Assembly (NCBI RefSeq): GCF_900184685.1
Contig: NZ_FXXL01000007.1
Location: forward strand, 806,001-870,000
Reading direction: 5' to 3'
Length of the DNA: 64,000 nt
DNA from: Butyricimonas sp. Marseille-P3923
GTDB lineage: Bacteria; Bacteroidota; Bacteroidia; Bacteroidales; Marinifilaceae
Made by a program: the position numbers and the translations under genes. Shown here in pieces: positions 1 to 8,870 of the stretch. Within the stretch, counting starts at the first letter, position 1. Each line of letters opens with the position of its first letter. The notes below the pieces were generated by a model. That model saw only the letters and a program-made list of their open reading frames with translations. It did not search any database and was not told the origin of the DNA.

Positions 1-197
1 GCTGCTCTAAAACCAAGATCACTACAAGTTTGGTATTCCGTGGTTCTATGGGACGCTCTAACTCCGGTCATTTCCATGAACTTTTCTACTTCCTCATCAC
101 CAAAAAGAGTTTTATATGATTCGGTTTTTACTTCATTGACAGGCACAGCACAAGCAATCCCCGCCACTTTAATATTTTTAAATTGGAAAAACGCCAT
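1..197 (-). CDS. 3-oxoacyl-ACP synthase III (KAS III/FabH-like), 5' part only
   Basis: The reverse strand is open from an ATG at 197 to the window edge, giving about 65 residues without a stop. The N-terminus reads MAFFQFKNIKVAGIACAVP and continues with FGDEEVEKFMEMTGVRAS, then QTCSDLGFRAA. This pattern (a GxxxxVP strand, an E-F/I-x-x-TGV segment and a SDLxxxAA helix) is typical of the FabH-like condensing enzymes found in polysaccharide loci. The active-site Cys-His-Asn lies beyond the edge. The gene starts 11 bases after the acyltransferase stop at 209, so it continues the capsule operon. The family condenses an acyl-CoA with malonyl-ACP. Here it may make a short acyl group for sugar decoration, which is inference. 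Confidence 0.72.
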   Translation of the reverse strand, partial: MAFFQFKNIKVAGIACAVPVNEVKTESYKTLFGDEEVEKFMEMTGVRASHRTTEYQTCSDLGFRA

Positions 198-208
198 ACA
201 TCGAAATT

Positions 209-847
209 TTATAGATCAACTTTTTTAGCAGGATTCCCCAACACTTTGTATCCAGCCTTAACATTCGTCATTACCATACTCCCCATACAAATATATGCAT
301 CATCACCAACCTTTTTGGAAGGTGCTATTACAGCACTTGTGCTCACGAATACTCGTTTACCTAACCTCACATGACCATTCACCGCACAATTTCCACAAAG
401 CGTAGAAAAATCACCTATCTCCGCATCATGACCTACCCCACAACCAAGAACGGTTACAAAATCACCCATTCTCACATTAGGTGAAATCTTTGCACGAGGT
501 GTTACCACAAGTCCTTCTCCTATTTCACAAAATTCCCCTATTAACGAGGTCGGGTGCACCACTCTTGCAAATCGGGCTCCCTTGGCTTTTAATTCTGTGG
601 CGATTCTCTCTTTCACTTTTGGAGAAGCTATAGCGAATACAAATTCTTCATTTTCGGAAGGCTCCCAATCACTAATTGTTCCTAAAATCTTTTTGTCACA
701 AGCATATCCATCCAGTGCATTTAAATTATCGTCAAGAAAACCCTTTATATGCCACGTTTCTTCAACTTTATTAATATCCTTGATCCACTGTAACACCTCT
801 CTTCCAAAGCCATTAGCTCCAAGTATTATAATATCTTTCATCTGCAT
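209..847 (-). CDS. PglD/NeuD-like sugar O/N-acyltransferase (left-handed beta-helix)
   Basis: 212 aa. Residues 4-25 (KDIIILGANGFGREVLQWIK) form the Rossmann-like PglD N-terminal domain that binds the sugar nucleotide. From about residue 100 the protein consists of hexapeptide repeats of a left-handed beta-helix, including GEGLVVTPRAKISPNVRMGDFVTV and VGHDAEIGDFSTLCGN, whose His is the likely general base. It ends with YKVLGNPAKKV, the usual end of this family. It should transfer an acyl group from a CoA or ACP carrier to an amino or hydroxyl group of a nucleotide sugar in the cytoplasm. The start may be M1 or M3. It follows the initiating sugar transferase by three bases and precedes a KAS III gene, so the acyl group may not be acetyl. 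Confidence 0.85.
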   Translation of the reverse strand: MQMKDIIILGANGFGREVLQWIKDINKVEETWHIKGFLDDNLNALDGYACDKKILGTISDWEPSENEEFVFAIASPKVKERIATELKAKGARFARVVHPTSLIGEFCEIGEGLVVTPRAKISPNVRMGDFVTVLGCGVGHDAEIGDFSTLCGNCAVNGHVRLGKRVFVSTSAVIAPSKKVGDDAYICMGSMVMTNVKAGYKVLGNPAKKVDL

Positions 848-850
848 TCA

Positions 851-1474
851 TTAATTATTTCCTGTAAACGTGGGCATCGTTGCCGATTGTCCCGATATAT
901 TATTAATATCTACTCTGCAAATCACTTTTTTTAGGGTGATAAAAACAACTTTGATGTCAGTCCACAACGTGCAATGGTCCACGTACCAAACATCTAATTC
1001 AAATTTTTCAGTCCAACTTATCGTATTTCTCCCGTGTACCTGAGCCCATCCGGTAATTCCGGGTCTTATTTCATGCCTACGGGCTTGTTCTTTACTATAC
1101 AAGGGTAAATATTGAACCAATAATGGCCTCGGCCCAATCAGAGCCATATCTCCTTTTAACACGTTAAGCAACTGGGGTAATTCATCCAACGAGGAGGATC
1201 TGATAAACCTCCCGACCCGTGTTAAACGTTTTGCATCCGGTAATAAACATCCTTGTTCATCCTTCTCATCTGTCATTGATTTAAATTTAATCACTTTAAA
1301 GATTTTCCCGTCTTTTCCTGGACGCTCCTGAGTGAAAAATGCCCCCGCACCTTTATTAGCAAAGTGAAGCCAGATAGTAAGAATAGCTAAGAACCACCAA
1401 ATACAAATCAACACGATCAACACAATTGTGAAATCAATCACTCTTTTAAAAAAAAATTTATACATTCGGATCAA
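851..1474 (-). CDS. Initiating sugar-phosphate transferase (bacterial sugar transferase, PglC/WcaJ C-terminal type)
   Basis: 207 aa. One N-terminal membrane segment (about residues 10-32, VIDFTIVLIVLICIWWFLAIL) is followed by the short catalytic domain of the PF02397 family. Visible motifs are FFTQERPGKDGKIFKVIKFKSM, the SSLDELPQLLNVLKGDMALIGPRP core and the RPGITGWAQVHGRN block. It is the minimal, one-membrane-segment form, not the large WbaP/WcaJ form. The family moves a sugar-1-phosphate onto undecaprenyl phosphate on the inner membrane face, which starts repeat-unit synthesis. The start codon overlaps the upstream glycosyltransferase stop by 4 bases (ATGA), which supports the MIRM start and translational coupling. 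Confidence 0.93.
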   Translation of the reverse strand: MIRMYKFFFKRVIDFTIVLIVLICIWWFLAILTIWLHFANKGAGAFFTQERPGKDGKIFKVIKFKSMTDEKDEQGCLLPDAKRLTRVGRFIRSSSLDELPQLLNVLKGDMALIGPRPLLVQYLPLYSKEQARRHEIRPGITGWAQVHGRNTISWTEKFELDVWYVDHCTLWTDIKVVFITLKKVICRVDINNISGQSATMPTFTGNN

Positions 1475-2607
1475 GTTTTATACAACTCATTCATTCCCGC
1501 CCAAATAATCTCGCTTTTAAAATTTTGTCCCCATATTGGTCCATTAGCTGCAAATCTTTCCCGCAATTCCCTATCATCTTTCATTTTAATCATTGCATCA
1601 TAAAGAGCCAAACTATTTTTAGGTTCAACATTAACACCGTTAAAACCGTCACATACAGCATCACAAACACCAGTACCCTTAGAGCCAATAACAGGAAGTC
1701 CCATATCAGCAGCTTGTACAACCACATTACCAAAACCTTCCCACCAAGCAGGAAGAACAAACACATCCATTGCCGTAAGATGTAAAGGAACATCGTCCGT
1801 TCTGCCTGGTATTATTATCCCCTCATGTGCCAACATTTTGTCATAAAGAGTTTTATCCGTAATTTGAGAAAATTCCCAAGGCCCGACAATCAACAATCTA
1901 CAATTTTTATCTTGTTCATAAACTTTGCCAAAAGCCTCATAGAGTTCTCGAATTCCTTTTCGATCAACAATACGTCCCAAAAAACCATAAACAAACCGTC
2001 CCTCCAAACCTAATTTTTTACGAAGTATTTCTGTATCTCTTGATTCTACATTTTTCCTGTTAAAATAATTTGGATCAATCCCATTACTACTACCTTTATG
2101 GATAACCACACATTTTTTCTCCTTAAAGACACCATCTTTCACTCCTAGAGTTTTCACAGACGGGCTGATACAAATAATTTTTTGAGCACAAAATCCCGCT
2201 AGCCATTCGCAAAATTTAAGAATATATTTCAACGAACCTCTTTCATGTTCATAACGAAACCCTCTACAAGTATATATTCTATTAGGAACCCGACACCACC
2301 ATGCCGCCATCATTCCCAACATTCCCATTTTAGGCGTCCCAACATTAACAATATCTGGTTTTTCCTTTTTAAAAATTTTGATAAGAGCTAATAACGTTTT
2401 AATATCGTCTTTCAAGGAAATGTTTCGCATAATACTAACATTCAAACATTTACACTCTTCACGACGGCAATAATTCAAAGATCTTTCATCATGTTGAGTC
2501 AATAGATATGTATCGTATCCCTGCTCCTTGAAATATTTAAGTTGTCCCTTAAGCAATCCGACACTTCCGGGAATAGTTATTCCCACGATAAGTTTCTTAT
2601 TACTCAT
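1471..2607 (-). CDS. Glycosyltransferase family 4 (GT-B)
   Basis: 378 aa with the two-domain GT-B layout. The N-terminal half has the glycine-rich GSVGLLKGQLKYFKEQGYDTYL loop. The C-terminal half has YGFLGRIVDRKGIRELYEAF and RLLIVGP, then the donor-binding segment WWEGFGNVVVQAADMGLPVIGSKGTGVCDAV. The E-x7-E motif of GT4 enzymes reads E-x7-Q here, because the second Glu codon is CAA instead of GAA. The stop overlaps the start of the sugar transferase, and the start is immediately next to the ugd stop. It probably adds one sugar of the capsule repeat in the cytoplasm. Donor and acceptor cannot be read from the sequence. Confidence 0.9.
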   Translation of the reverse strand: MSNKKLIVGITIPGSVGLLKGQLKYFKEQGYDTYLLTQHDERSLNYCRREECKCLNVSIMRNISLKDDIKTLLALIKIFKKEKPDIVNVGTPKMGMLGMMAAWWCRVPNRIYTCRGFRYEHERGSLKYILKFCEWLAGFCAQKIICISPSVKTLGVKDGVFKEKKCVVIHKGSSNGIDPNYFNRKNVESRDTEILRKKLGLEGRFVYGFLGRIVDRKGIRELYEAFGKVYEQDKNCRLLIVGPWEFSQITDKTLYDKMLAHEGIIIPGRTDDVPLHLTAMDVFVLPAWWEGFGNVVVQAADMGLPVIGSKGTGVCDAVCDGFNGVNVEPKNSLALYDAMIKMKDDRELRERFAANGPIWGQNFKSEIIWAGMNELYKT

Positions 2608-3920
2608 TATCTACCTATTGCAAAATATTTAAAACCTAATTCCGTTATTTCACCGATATCATAAATATTTCTTCCATCAAAAACAACGGCTTGATTCATC
2701 GATTTTCTTATAACTCCCCAACTCGGGAGACGGAACTGTTTCCACTCAGTGAGCAACACCAAAGCATCCGCATTAAGCACGGCATCATACATATCATTGG
2801 CATATTCTACCAAATCTCCTACACGACGTTGACACTCCTTCATTGCAACCGGATCAAACACTTTTACTTTACATCCTGCTTTGGTCAATAAATCAATCAT
2901 GATCAACGCCGTGGCTTCACGCATATCGTCAGTTTCTGGTTTAAAAGCCAATCCCCATAAAGCTATTGTTTTACCTTGCAAATCCCCATTATAATAACAT
3001 TTCAATTTTTCAAATAAAATACGCTTTTGTTGTTCATTTACTTCTTCCACAGCTTTCAGAACACGCATATCATAGCCTTCTTTTTCTGCCGTCTTTATCA
3101 AAGCTTTCACATCTTTGGGGAAACAAGAGCCACCATAACCGCAGCCGGAATATAAAAATTTACTACCAATACGGCCATCCGCCCCTATTCCTTTACGCAC
3201 CATATTCACATCTGCACCAACCAACTCACACAAATTTGCAATGTCATTCATAAAACTGATACGAGTTGCCAACATGGAGTTTGCCGCATACTTGATCATT
3301 TCGGCTGAAGGTATATCTGTAAATATGACCCTAAAATTATTCAACAGGAAAGGACGATACAACTTTGTCATCAATTCCTTTGCCTTTTCACTTTCAACCC
3401 CAACCACAACACGATCAGGAGACATAAAATCTTTTATCGCAGCTCCTTCTTTCAGAAATTCCGGATTACTTGCCACATCAAATGGAATATCCACTCCACG
3501 TTTACACAACTCTTCCTGAATTGTAGCTTTAACTTTCTTCGCGGTACCAACAGGAACCGTCGATTTTGTTACTAAAATCGTATATTTATTTATATTTTGC
3601 CCGAACTCTTGAGCAACAGCCAAAACATATTGTAAATCAGCACTTCCGTCTTCATCCGGCGGAGTACCCACCGCACTAAATACAATATCAACATCACTCA
3701 AACAAGCCTTCAAATTTGTTGCAAATTTAAGACGCCCTTCCCGACAATTACGAAGTACCATCTCTTCTAACCCGGGCTCATAAATAGGGATCTGACCATT
3801 TAACAACGAATTGATTTTCTTTTCATTGATATCAACACAAGTAACATTAATCCCCATTTCCGCAAAGCAAGTGCCTGAAACTAATCCTACATAGCCTGTG
3901 CCTACAATTGCTATATTCAT
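2607..3920 (-). CDS. ugd: UDP-glucose 6-dehydrogenase
   Basis: 437 aa, the usual length of Ugd. It oxidises UDP-glucose to UDP-glucuronate with two NAD+. The N-terminal Rossmann motif is MNIAIVGTGYVGLVSGTCFAEMG. ASNPEFLKEGAAIKDFMSPDRVVVG lies in the middle, and the catalytic Cys lies in SGCGYGGSCFPKDVKALI. The C-terminal UDP-binding domain has LWGLAFKPETDDMREATA and a late FDGRNIYD. The stop codon touches the start of the downstream glycosyltransferase, which indicates one operon. Together with the TviB-type enzyme at 13826 it gives the capsule two separate uronic-acid precursors. Confidence 0.95.
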   Translation of the reverse strand: MNIAIVGTGYVGLVSGTCFAEMGINVTCVDINEKKINSLLNGQIPIYEPGLEEMVLRNCREGRLKFATNLKACLSDVDIVFSAVGTPPDEDGSADLQYVLAVAQEFGQNINKYTILVTKSTVPVGTAKKVKATIQEELCKRGVDIPFDVASNPEFLKEGAAIKDFMSPDRVVVGVESEKAKELMTKLYRPFLLNNFRVIFTDIPSAEMIKYAANSMLATRISFMNDIANLCELVGADVNMVRKGIGADGRIGSKFLYSGCGYGGSCFPKDVKALIKTAEKEGYDMRVLKAVEEVNEQQKRILFEKLKCYYNGDLQGKTIALWGLAFKPETDDMREATALIMIDLLTKAGCKVKVFDPVAMKECQRRVGDLVEYANDMYDAVLNADALVLLTEWKQFRLPSWGVIRKSMNQAVVFDGRNIYDIGEITELGFKYFAIGR

Positions 3921-3951
3921 ATCTTATAAATTTAAACGTATTTTCGTCAAA

Positions 3952-4638
3952 CTATTCTAACTTTTCTCTAGACCAACTAATTCCCGTCTTAACTATTTTA
4001 GCCGGTACCCCAGCAATAACGATATGTTCATCCAAAAACTTTTTTGTAACAACCGCATGAGCTCCCACGACACAATCATTTGCAATATTTACATCCTTTT
4101 CGATATCAACGCCCGTTCCTATCCAAACATGATCCCCAATAGCGACACTAGCAGCCCTGTTTATTCTATTCCCATTATTAATATCAATGATTGAATGAAA
4201 ATCTGTTGTTGATAATGACACTCTTCTTCCTAACATACAATCTTTACCAATTGTAATCTCAGTATCACTTTCCTCTAAAAATAAAGAAGCACTTCCTACA
4301 GTTGTTTGACATCCTAACCGACATTTACAATTATTCCCCTTTATTGAAATGTATCCTTTTTCATAAAACAATACCCTTTCATCTAAAAAAAGCTCATTAT
4401 CATTCCCGTATATTTCAACTACTAAATTACGAAAACGACATCTGTGACCAATTCTGATTTTATTATTATCTCCTTTTACAAGAATTAAACTCTTACGAAA
4501 TAGAACTCCAGAATTTATTTCAAGAACATTTCTTGCGCCTCTTATCTTCCTTTTTAATCCTAATAACCTATACATCTTAGTAATAATAGGATAAATTGAA
4601 GAATTAAGCATTTTTATTTTTAATGACTTCCTTTTCAT
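3952..4638 (-). CDS. Hexapeptide-repeat acyltransferase (colanic-acid/WcaF-like)
   Basis: 228 aa. Residues 35-190 are a run of left-handed beta-helix repeats. The catalytic region reads STTDFHSIIDINNGNRINRAASVAIGDHVWIGTGVDIEKDVNIANDCVVGAHAVVTK, with the His of FHSI and the conserved DHVWIG segment. It closes with HIVIAGVPAKIVKTGISWSREK. The family acetylates sugar hydroxyls of surface polysaccharides using acetyl-CoA. The N-terminus is long and basic (MKRKSLKIKMLNSSIYPIITKMYRLLGLKRKIRG), perhaps a membrane-contacting helix. Its ATG overlaps, as ATGA, the stop of a short orphan reading frame at 4635-4787. This suggests it was once coupled to a now-deleted gene. Confidence 0.88.
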   Translation of the reverse strand: MKRKSLKIKMLNSSIYPIITKMYRLLGLKRKIRGARNVLEINSGVLFRKSLILVKGDNNKIRIGHRCRFRNLVVEIYGNDNELFLDERVLFYEKGYISIKGNNCKCRLGCQTTVGSASLFLEESDTEITIGKDCMLGRRVSLSTTDFHSIIDINNGNRINRAASVAIGDHVWIGTGVDIEKDVNIANDCVVGAHAVVTKKFLDEHIVIAGVPAKIVKTGISWSREKLE

Positions 4639-4787
4639 TTCTCTATTCTTGATTTTATCAATTCAGCAGGATGCCCACCAATGTTTGCAACACCAACTCT
4701 CATTTTTTCGATACTCTCCCGACAAGTAGAAATGTTGAACTTGGAAAAAACTGAAAACAACAATACCACATGATACCAAAAATTCTT
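4635..4787 (-). pseudogene. Orphan 3' end of a deleted capsule gene
   Basis: Between two capsule genes one minus-strand frame stays open for about 50 codons and ends in ...MRVGVANIGGHPAELIKSRIEK. Its TGA overlaps the ATG of the next acyltransferase in the ATGA form seen elsewhere in this operon. It begins directly after the TAA of the glycosyltransferase at 4791, has no proper start or ribosome-binding site, and looks like the C-terminus of a longer protein. The closing NIGGHPAELIKSR resembles ends of hexapeptide transferases, but this is too short to assign. The simplest reading is a remnant left when gene content was exchanged in the serotype-specific block. Confidence 0.4.
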
Positions 4788-4790
4788 TCA

Positions 4791-5702
4791 TTATTCAAAT
4801 TTTAAATAATTCTTTACTGCATCTATTTGCTTATCATTCCCTCCTACCAATACATTTTGCTGAACGAGTTTCACTCGCTGCGTCTTTCCTACACTGATTT
4901 CATCTTTATTATAAAAATTGTTGGTTATCACTTTTATTTCCTTTTTACGAGCTTGAAAATTTAACCACACATCATCAGCAAAAAAACAGATATCTTTAAA
5001 TACTTCTTTATTAAATGTATCTTGTGGCATTATCCCCACCGGAATTAACGTTCCAGCCCCGGAAGTAAAGAACAAATCACTTGAATTTCCTCTCCATTTA
5101 TTGAAATTATGATACCATCGTTTATAAGAATTAAGCTTCCCGCAAGTATATGTCATTTTATGTACTCGTGTTGCACAAATACACTCCGGATTCTTTTTGG
5201 CCATTTTCACTAGATTTTCAAGTAAACGATCCGGATAATAAAGGTCATCATCCAATAGAACAACATCTGCATCCAAGTTCTCTTGAAGTACATAAAAATA
5301 TTTCTTATGAGAACGCAAATCTTCATCACACCAACGAATCGTCAATCCTCTTTTTTGCAATTCATGTATAGATTCCGGTAATTTGTGGTCGGGAAATTGA
5401 GGAGTAGCTAACCAAAGTATCACCTCATCCGCTTTATAACTCTGTCGAAAAATAGTTTCTATACTTTTCCAAATCTCATCTATCCGAGCAGGAAAGGACG
5501 TCAATGAACATACCAATTTTCTATCTCTTACTTCATCCTTATTTATCCCAAAATCAACCGGATGCTTAACACAATGAATAGGAAAACTTTTTTCCAGTCT
5601 TTTTTTCACTAATCTTGCTACCATTCGATTAATCGCTTTGCCGATAATTCCCAAAGCATGATCATCCGGTAAGGCAAAATAGAATTTATACCAACGATTC
5701 AT
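4791..5702 (-). CDS. Glycosyltransferase, GT-A fold
   Basis: 303 aa. KLVCSLTSFPARIDEIWKSIETIFRQSYKADEVILWLA opens the nucleotide-binding domain. The metal-binding aspartates are in LDADVVLLDDDLYYPDRLLENLVKMA (D-D-D). A typical acceptor-side segment follows, SDLFFTSGAGTLIPVGIMPQDTFNKEVFKDICFFADDVWLNFQARKKEIKV, with the ADDVW acid pair that often acts as the base. This is the inverting-type capsule transferase commonly annotated as a glycosyltransferase in Bacteroidales loci. Its start adjoins the stop of the GT4 gene at 5702. Sugar specificity is unknown. Confidence 0.82.
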   Translation of the reverse strand: MNRWYKFYFALPDDHALGIIGKAINRMVARLVKKRLEKSFPIHCVKHPVDFGINKDEVRDRKLVCSLTSFPARIDEIWKSIETIFRQSYKADEVILWLATPQFPDHKLPESIHELQKRGLTIRWCDEDLRSHKKYFYVLQENLDADVVLLDDDLYYPDRLLENLVKMAKKNPECICATRVHKMTYTCGKLNSYKRWYHNFNKWRGNSSDLFFTSGAGTLIPVGIMPQDTFNKEVFKDICFFADDVWLNFQARKKEIKVITNNFYNKDEISVGKTQRVKLVQQNVLVGGNDKQIDAVKNYLKFE

Positions 5703-6784
5703 TACAATTTACTTTCCAATATAAATTTTAAAAACATATCCCCAACCTTATCCTTGTTCAAATGCTCTCTAATAACATAAGCATTTTGAGCATATTTATT
5801 TCTCAATTCCTCATCTTCCATCAAAATAACAATCTCCCGAGCAAGAGCCTCTATATCCCCATCCGGAAGCACCACACCACTAACTCTATTTTCTATTATA
5901 TCAGAGGCGGCAATACTGTCAAAAGATATACACGACAATGGCGAAGCCATTGCTTCACAAAGAGCATTAGGGAAACCCTCGCAACGGGAAGGAATAACAA
6001 AAATTTTACTCTCTGCCAATAACCGATCAACATCTTTCCTCAACCCTAAAAAAACAACTCGATCTGCTATTGATAAATCTGCAGCTAAAATTTTCAAACG
6101 TTCTCTTTCCGGTCCATCTCCCACCAACACCAAACTCCATTCTTTATGTCCTTCAATTTTTGCAAACGCTTGTAACAAACGATCAAATCCCTTTTCAAAA
6201 GAAAGTCGTCCAACACCTATAACCCAATTTTTCTTCTCCACAGCATACACCCCTATATCACGTAACGAATTAGGTATAATCACCATATTCAGATGATCAC
6301 CAAAAACCTTCTTCTTGTATTCTGCTGCTTGACATGTTTGAGCTATAACACCCGTTGCTCTAGGATAAGTCAAACGTTTAAATAGTCTTTTAAACAGACT
6401 TAATCGTTGTTTAGGACTAATTCGATCCGAAATATAAATGGGATTATTCAATCCCCAATTTGCCAATAAAGCTACAGGATTAATAATATCTCCGAATGAT
6501 AAAATTGTATCAGGACAATACTTTTTCAATTGTTTACGAACAAAAGCTATCGTATTCCAATAACTAAATAATTTACGAACAAATGAAGTTGTATGTAAAA
6601 AATTTGGTTCTTCAAATATCACTTCCGGGTCCAATTCATAAAAATGTTGTCCTTTCCGACAAGCGATATAAATCACTTTATGTCCTTTCTTCACAAAATG
6701 AGACGATAAAATAGATAATGCACGCTCAATTCCTCCGCTTTGCAAAGATGGGGCCACGATACAAATAGTTTTTTGCTTTTCCAT
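5702..6784 (-). CDS. Glycosyltransferase family 4
   Basis: 360 aa GT-B enzyme. The N-terminal APSLQSGGIERALSILSSHFVKKGHKV is the usual acceptor-domain loop. The C-terminal half carries VIGVGRLSFEKGFDRLLQAFAKI, LVLVGDGPERERLKILA and the intact E-x7-E donor motif in PSRCEGFPNALCEAMASPLSCISFD. It should transfer one sugar with retention of configuration during repeat-unit assembly. The stop abuts the next glycosyltransferase, and the start abuts the stop of the NodB-like gene at 6784. The tight packing shows one transcription unit. Confidence 0.92.
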   Translation of the reverse strand: MEKQKTICIVAPSLQSGGIERALSILSSHFVKKGHKVIYIACRKGQHFYELDPEVIFEEPNFLHTTSFVRKLFSYWNTIAFVRKQLKKYCPDTILSFGDIINPVALLANWGLNNPIYISDRISPKQRLSLFKRLFKRLTYPRATGVIAQTCQAAEYKKKVFGDHLNMVIIPNSLRDIGVYAVEKKNWVIGVGRLSFEKGFDRLLQAFAKIEGHKEWSLVLVGDGPERERLKILAADLSIADRVVFLGLRKDVDRLLAESKIFVIPSRCEGFPNALCEAMASPLSCISFDSIAASDIIENRVSGVVLPDGDIEALAREIVILMEDEELRNKYAQNAYVIREHLNKDKVGDMFLKFILESKL

Positions 6785-7911
6785 TACAATTTTGATGCAA
6801 TCAAATCACCTAATTGATCACTTGTCAAGAATTCAACATCAGGCCATTTTTGAATAATCTTCTTTAACAACTCCTTCAATAAACCAAGATTTTTATCCCG
6901 ATGTCTTTCATCCAATGTCCCAATGAAATTAACCCGATGACTACTTATTATAGCTGGCTTATGACACTGAAATGCAATATTTATTCGGTTTAAACACTCC
7001 CCGACATAATCTACCGAACCTCCTTTATATGGTTCAAAAAAAGCATTACGAACTATATAATATTGTCCGAATCTATTTTTCTCCCCCACATAGTGATAAC
7101 AACTCTTAAATTTCAATGGCTCCTCTTGTACCGGAATTTGCTGAAAAGCAAGACCTTGTAAATATTTCAAGCCGTTATATGCCAATATGGATTCTATCTC
7201 TTTACGCCAAGTATAACAAGGAGCTATAAAAGATTTTGATTTATATCCATATAACTTCTCGAACAATCGAGTTCCTTCTTCTATGCTTCTCCCTTCTTCT
7301 TTCAATGAGTCTTTTCCAACATTCCCCAAAGCATCCATATACCGTACTTTTAGTTTCGGTGTTACTTTATCAGATAATCCGAAATGTTGCTGATTAAAAG
7401 ACAACATCGTCACATCATCTTTTTGTTGCAAAGCTTTCATCCAGCGAATAACATTCAAATGCTCTCTTCCATGAAATTGAGGATGCCATACCTTTGAGTT
7501 TATTCCCTGTTTTAACATCCCAAAACTATTCTCACACCCTTTATATTTTTTGAATGTATTCGTCACTTCCTCGTAATAATATTCCGTAAAACCACTATTT
7601 TTTATGCGCTCAAAATCAGGATTAGCCACAACACTATTAGCCGTCACAACGGCAGGCTTTCCATTTTTATCCCGTACAGAAAGTAACACGTCAAATAATG
7701 CGGATAAATCTTCACTCCTTTCCAAAGAATCATACATCGAAAAAGGACAACGATCAACATGAAAACCATCATCTAAAAGTTTTTTATATATTTCTTTAGA
7801 TGGCATACGGATGCTACCCCAATCATCACTTTCAATGATAACAATTTTTCGTCTAGTCCTCCACCCCAATAATTGAATCAGATAATGTATTATTTGTTGT
7901 TTTACTGACAT
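6784..7911 (-). CDS. NodB-like polysaccharide deacetylase family protein (copy 1)
   Basis: 375 aa. The motif KIVIIESDDWGSIRMPS (about residues 22-38) corresponds to NodB motif 1, with the two adjacent Asp residues. WHPQFHGREHLNVIRWMKAL supplies the H-x3-H metal ligands of motif 2. Later conserved blocks are SFIAPCYTWRKEIESILAYNGLKYLQG and PAIISSHRVNFIGTLDERHRDKNL. This divergent deacetylase-like family is seen in polysaccharide loci; the real substrate is not known. No signal peptide is visible, so it probably acts in the cytoplasm on a precursor. It is a paralogue of the same length as the protein at 8871, with a TupA-like gene between them. Confidence 0.72.
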   Translation of the reverse strand: MSVKQQIIHYLIQLLGWRTRRKIVIIESDDWGSIRMPSKEIYKKLLDDGFHVDRCPFSMYDSLERSEDLSALFDVLLSVRDKNGKPAVVTANSVVANPDFERIKNSGFTEYYYEEVTNTFKKYKGCENSFGMLKQGINSKVWHPQFHGREHLNVIRWMKALQQKDDVTMLSFNQQHFGLSDKVTPKLKVRYMDALGNVGKDSLKEEGRSIEEGTRLFEKLYGYKSKSFIAPCYTWRKEIESILAYNGLKYLQGLAFQQIPVQEEPLKFKSCYHYVGEKNRFGQYYIVRNAFFEPYKGGSVDYVGECLNRINIAFQCHKPAIISSHRVNFIGTLDERHRDKNLGLLKELLKKIIQKWPDVEFLTSDQLGDLIASKL

Positions 7912-7915
7912 TTCC

Positions 7916-8863
7916 TTACAATTTCAACATTTTACCCCACTTCAAATCCCATTCTTCGGGTTCGATAACATCATTTCCTCCTCCATCATGCAACGTTATC
8001 TCTCCAAAATAAGGCTTCCCATCCACATCATAAAAATCTACACGTACATATCTAAAATTTTGAGCAACTCCTTCCGCAATCTCGATCATCCTAGAAAGAG
8101 ATTGAGGGAACTCTATTTCTTCCCCTCGTAATTCTGCCACATTTACATTTTTACCATCCCAAGCAAACATCAATGGCTCCCACTTAGGACTATACATAAG
8201 TCGATGCTTACACCCTAGCTTCTGACGTTGTGCCGCAACATAGATAAATTGAACTTTACCATTGATACAATGTAATTTATAATCGTTTGGAATTTCGCCT
8301 TTAGAAGTAAGTAATAGTTTTTCTACAATAATTCTACGCTGTATATTCTTATATTGCCATTCTTTATCAAACCAATAATAATTAACATCTAACCATTTAC
8401 GGCACATTAATTGTATCTTTCTCCAATCCTTCACATCACGTTTATCTTTCACTATATAATACTGCCCCGAAGCATGATTGGATTTGATTATAAAGGGAAT
8501 ATCCGGCATATTTTCAAAACAAATATCCTTACAATTATCTGTTGAAAAAAGTATGGGGACAATACAATCTTGACCGAATTTTTCCCCAATATATCGAGGG
8601 GCTAAATATTTGTCTGCACACAACGTATTAAAATCACGTCTATCATGCAATTTTAGCCATTGAATTTTCTCACACAATGTTTGCGGATTATTCAAATCTA
8701 ACTTATATCCATGCGATTTATAAAAATTTCTTTTTACATAAAACTCATCCGACCATAAATGATATTTAAAAAAACGATAAATCTTCTTTAATTTCATCGA
8801 ACAAAAACAAACAATATTCGAATCTCGCTGCATATCATCCAATCTTTTATAAATAAATATCAA
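7916..8863 (-). CDS. TupA-like ATP-grasp protein
   Basis: 315 aa. The pattern LKLHDRRDFNTLCADKYLAPRYI, IPFIIKSNHASGQYYIV, IVEKLL, PNDYKLHCINGKVQFIYV and FRYVRVDFYDVDGKPYFGEITLHDGGG is the TupA-like ATP-grasp family (PF14305). The two Lys residues and the late D/E cluster fit ATP and Mg binding. The founding member acts in teichuronopeptide synthesis in alkaliphilic Bacillus, where amino acids are joined to a uronic-acid polymer. The first start gives MIFIYKRLDDM. A start at 8797 (MKLKKIYRFFKYHLW) also fits the family's usual N-terminus. It sits between two NodB-like paralogues. Confidence 0.85.
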   Translation of the reverse strand: MIFIYKRLDDMQRDSNIVCFCSMKLKKIYRFFKYHLWSDEFYVKRNFYKSHGYKLDLNNPQTLCEKIQWLKLHDRRDFNTLCADKYLAPRYIGEKFGQDCIVPILFSTDNCKDICFENMPDIPFIIKSNHASGQYYIVKDKRDVKDWRKIQLMCRKWLDVNYYWFDKEWQYKNIQRRIIVEKLLLTSKGEIPNDYKLHCINGKVQFIYVAAQRQKLGCKHRLMYSPKWEPLMFAWDGKNVNVAELRGEEIEFPQSLSRMIEIAEGVAQNFRYVRVDFYDVDGKPYFGEITLHDGGGNDVIEPEEWDLKWGKMLKL

Positions 8864-8870
8864 ATTACAA

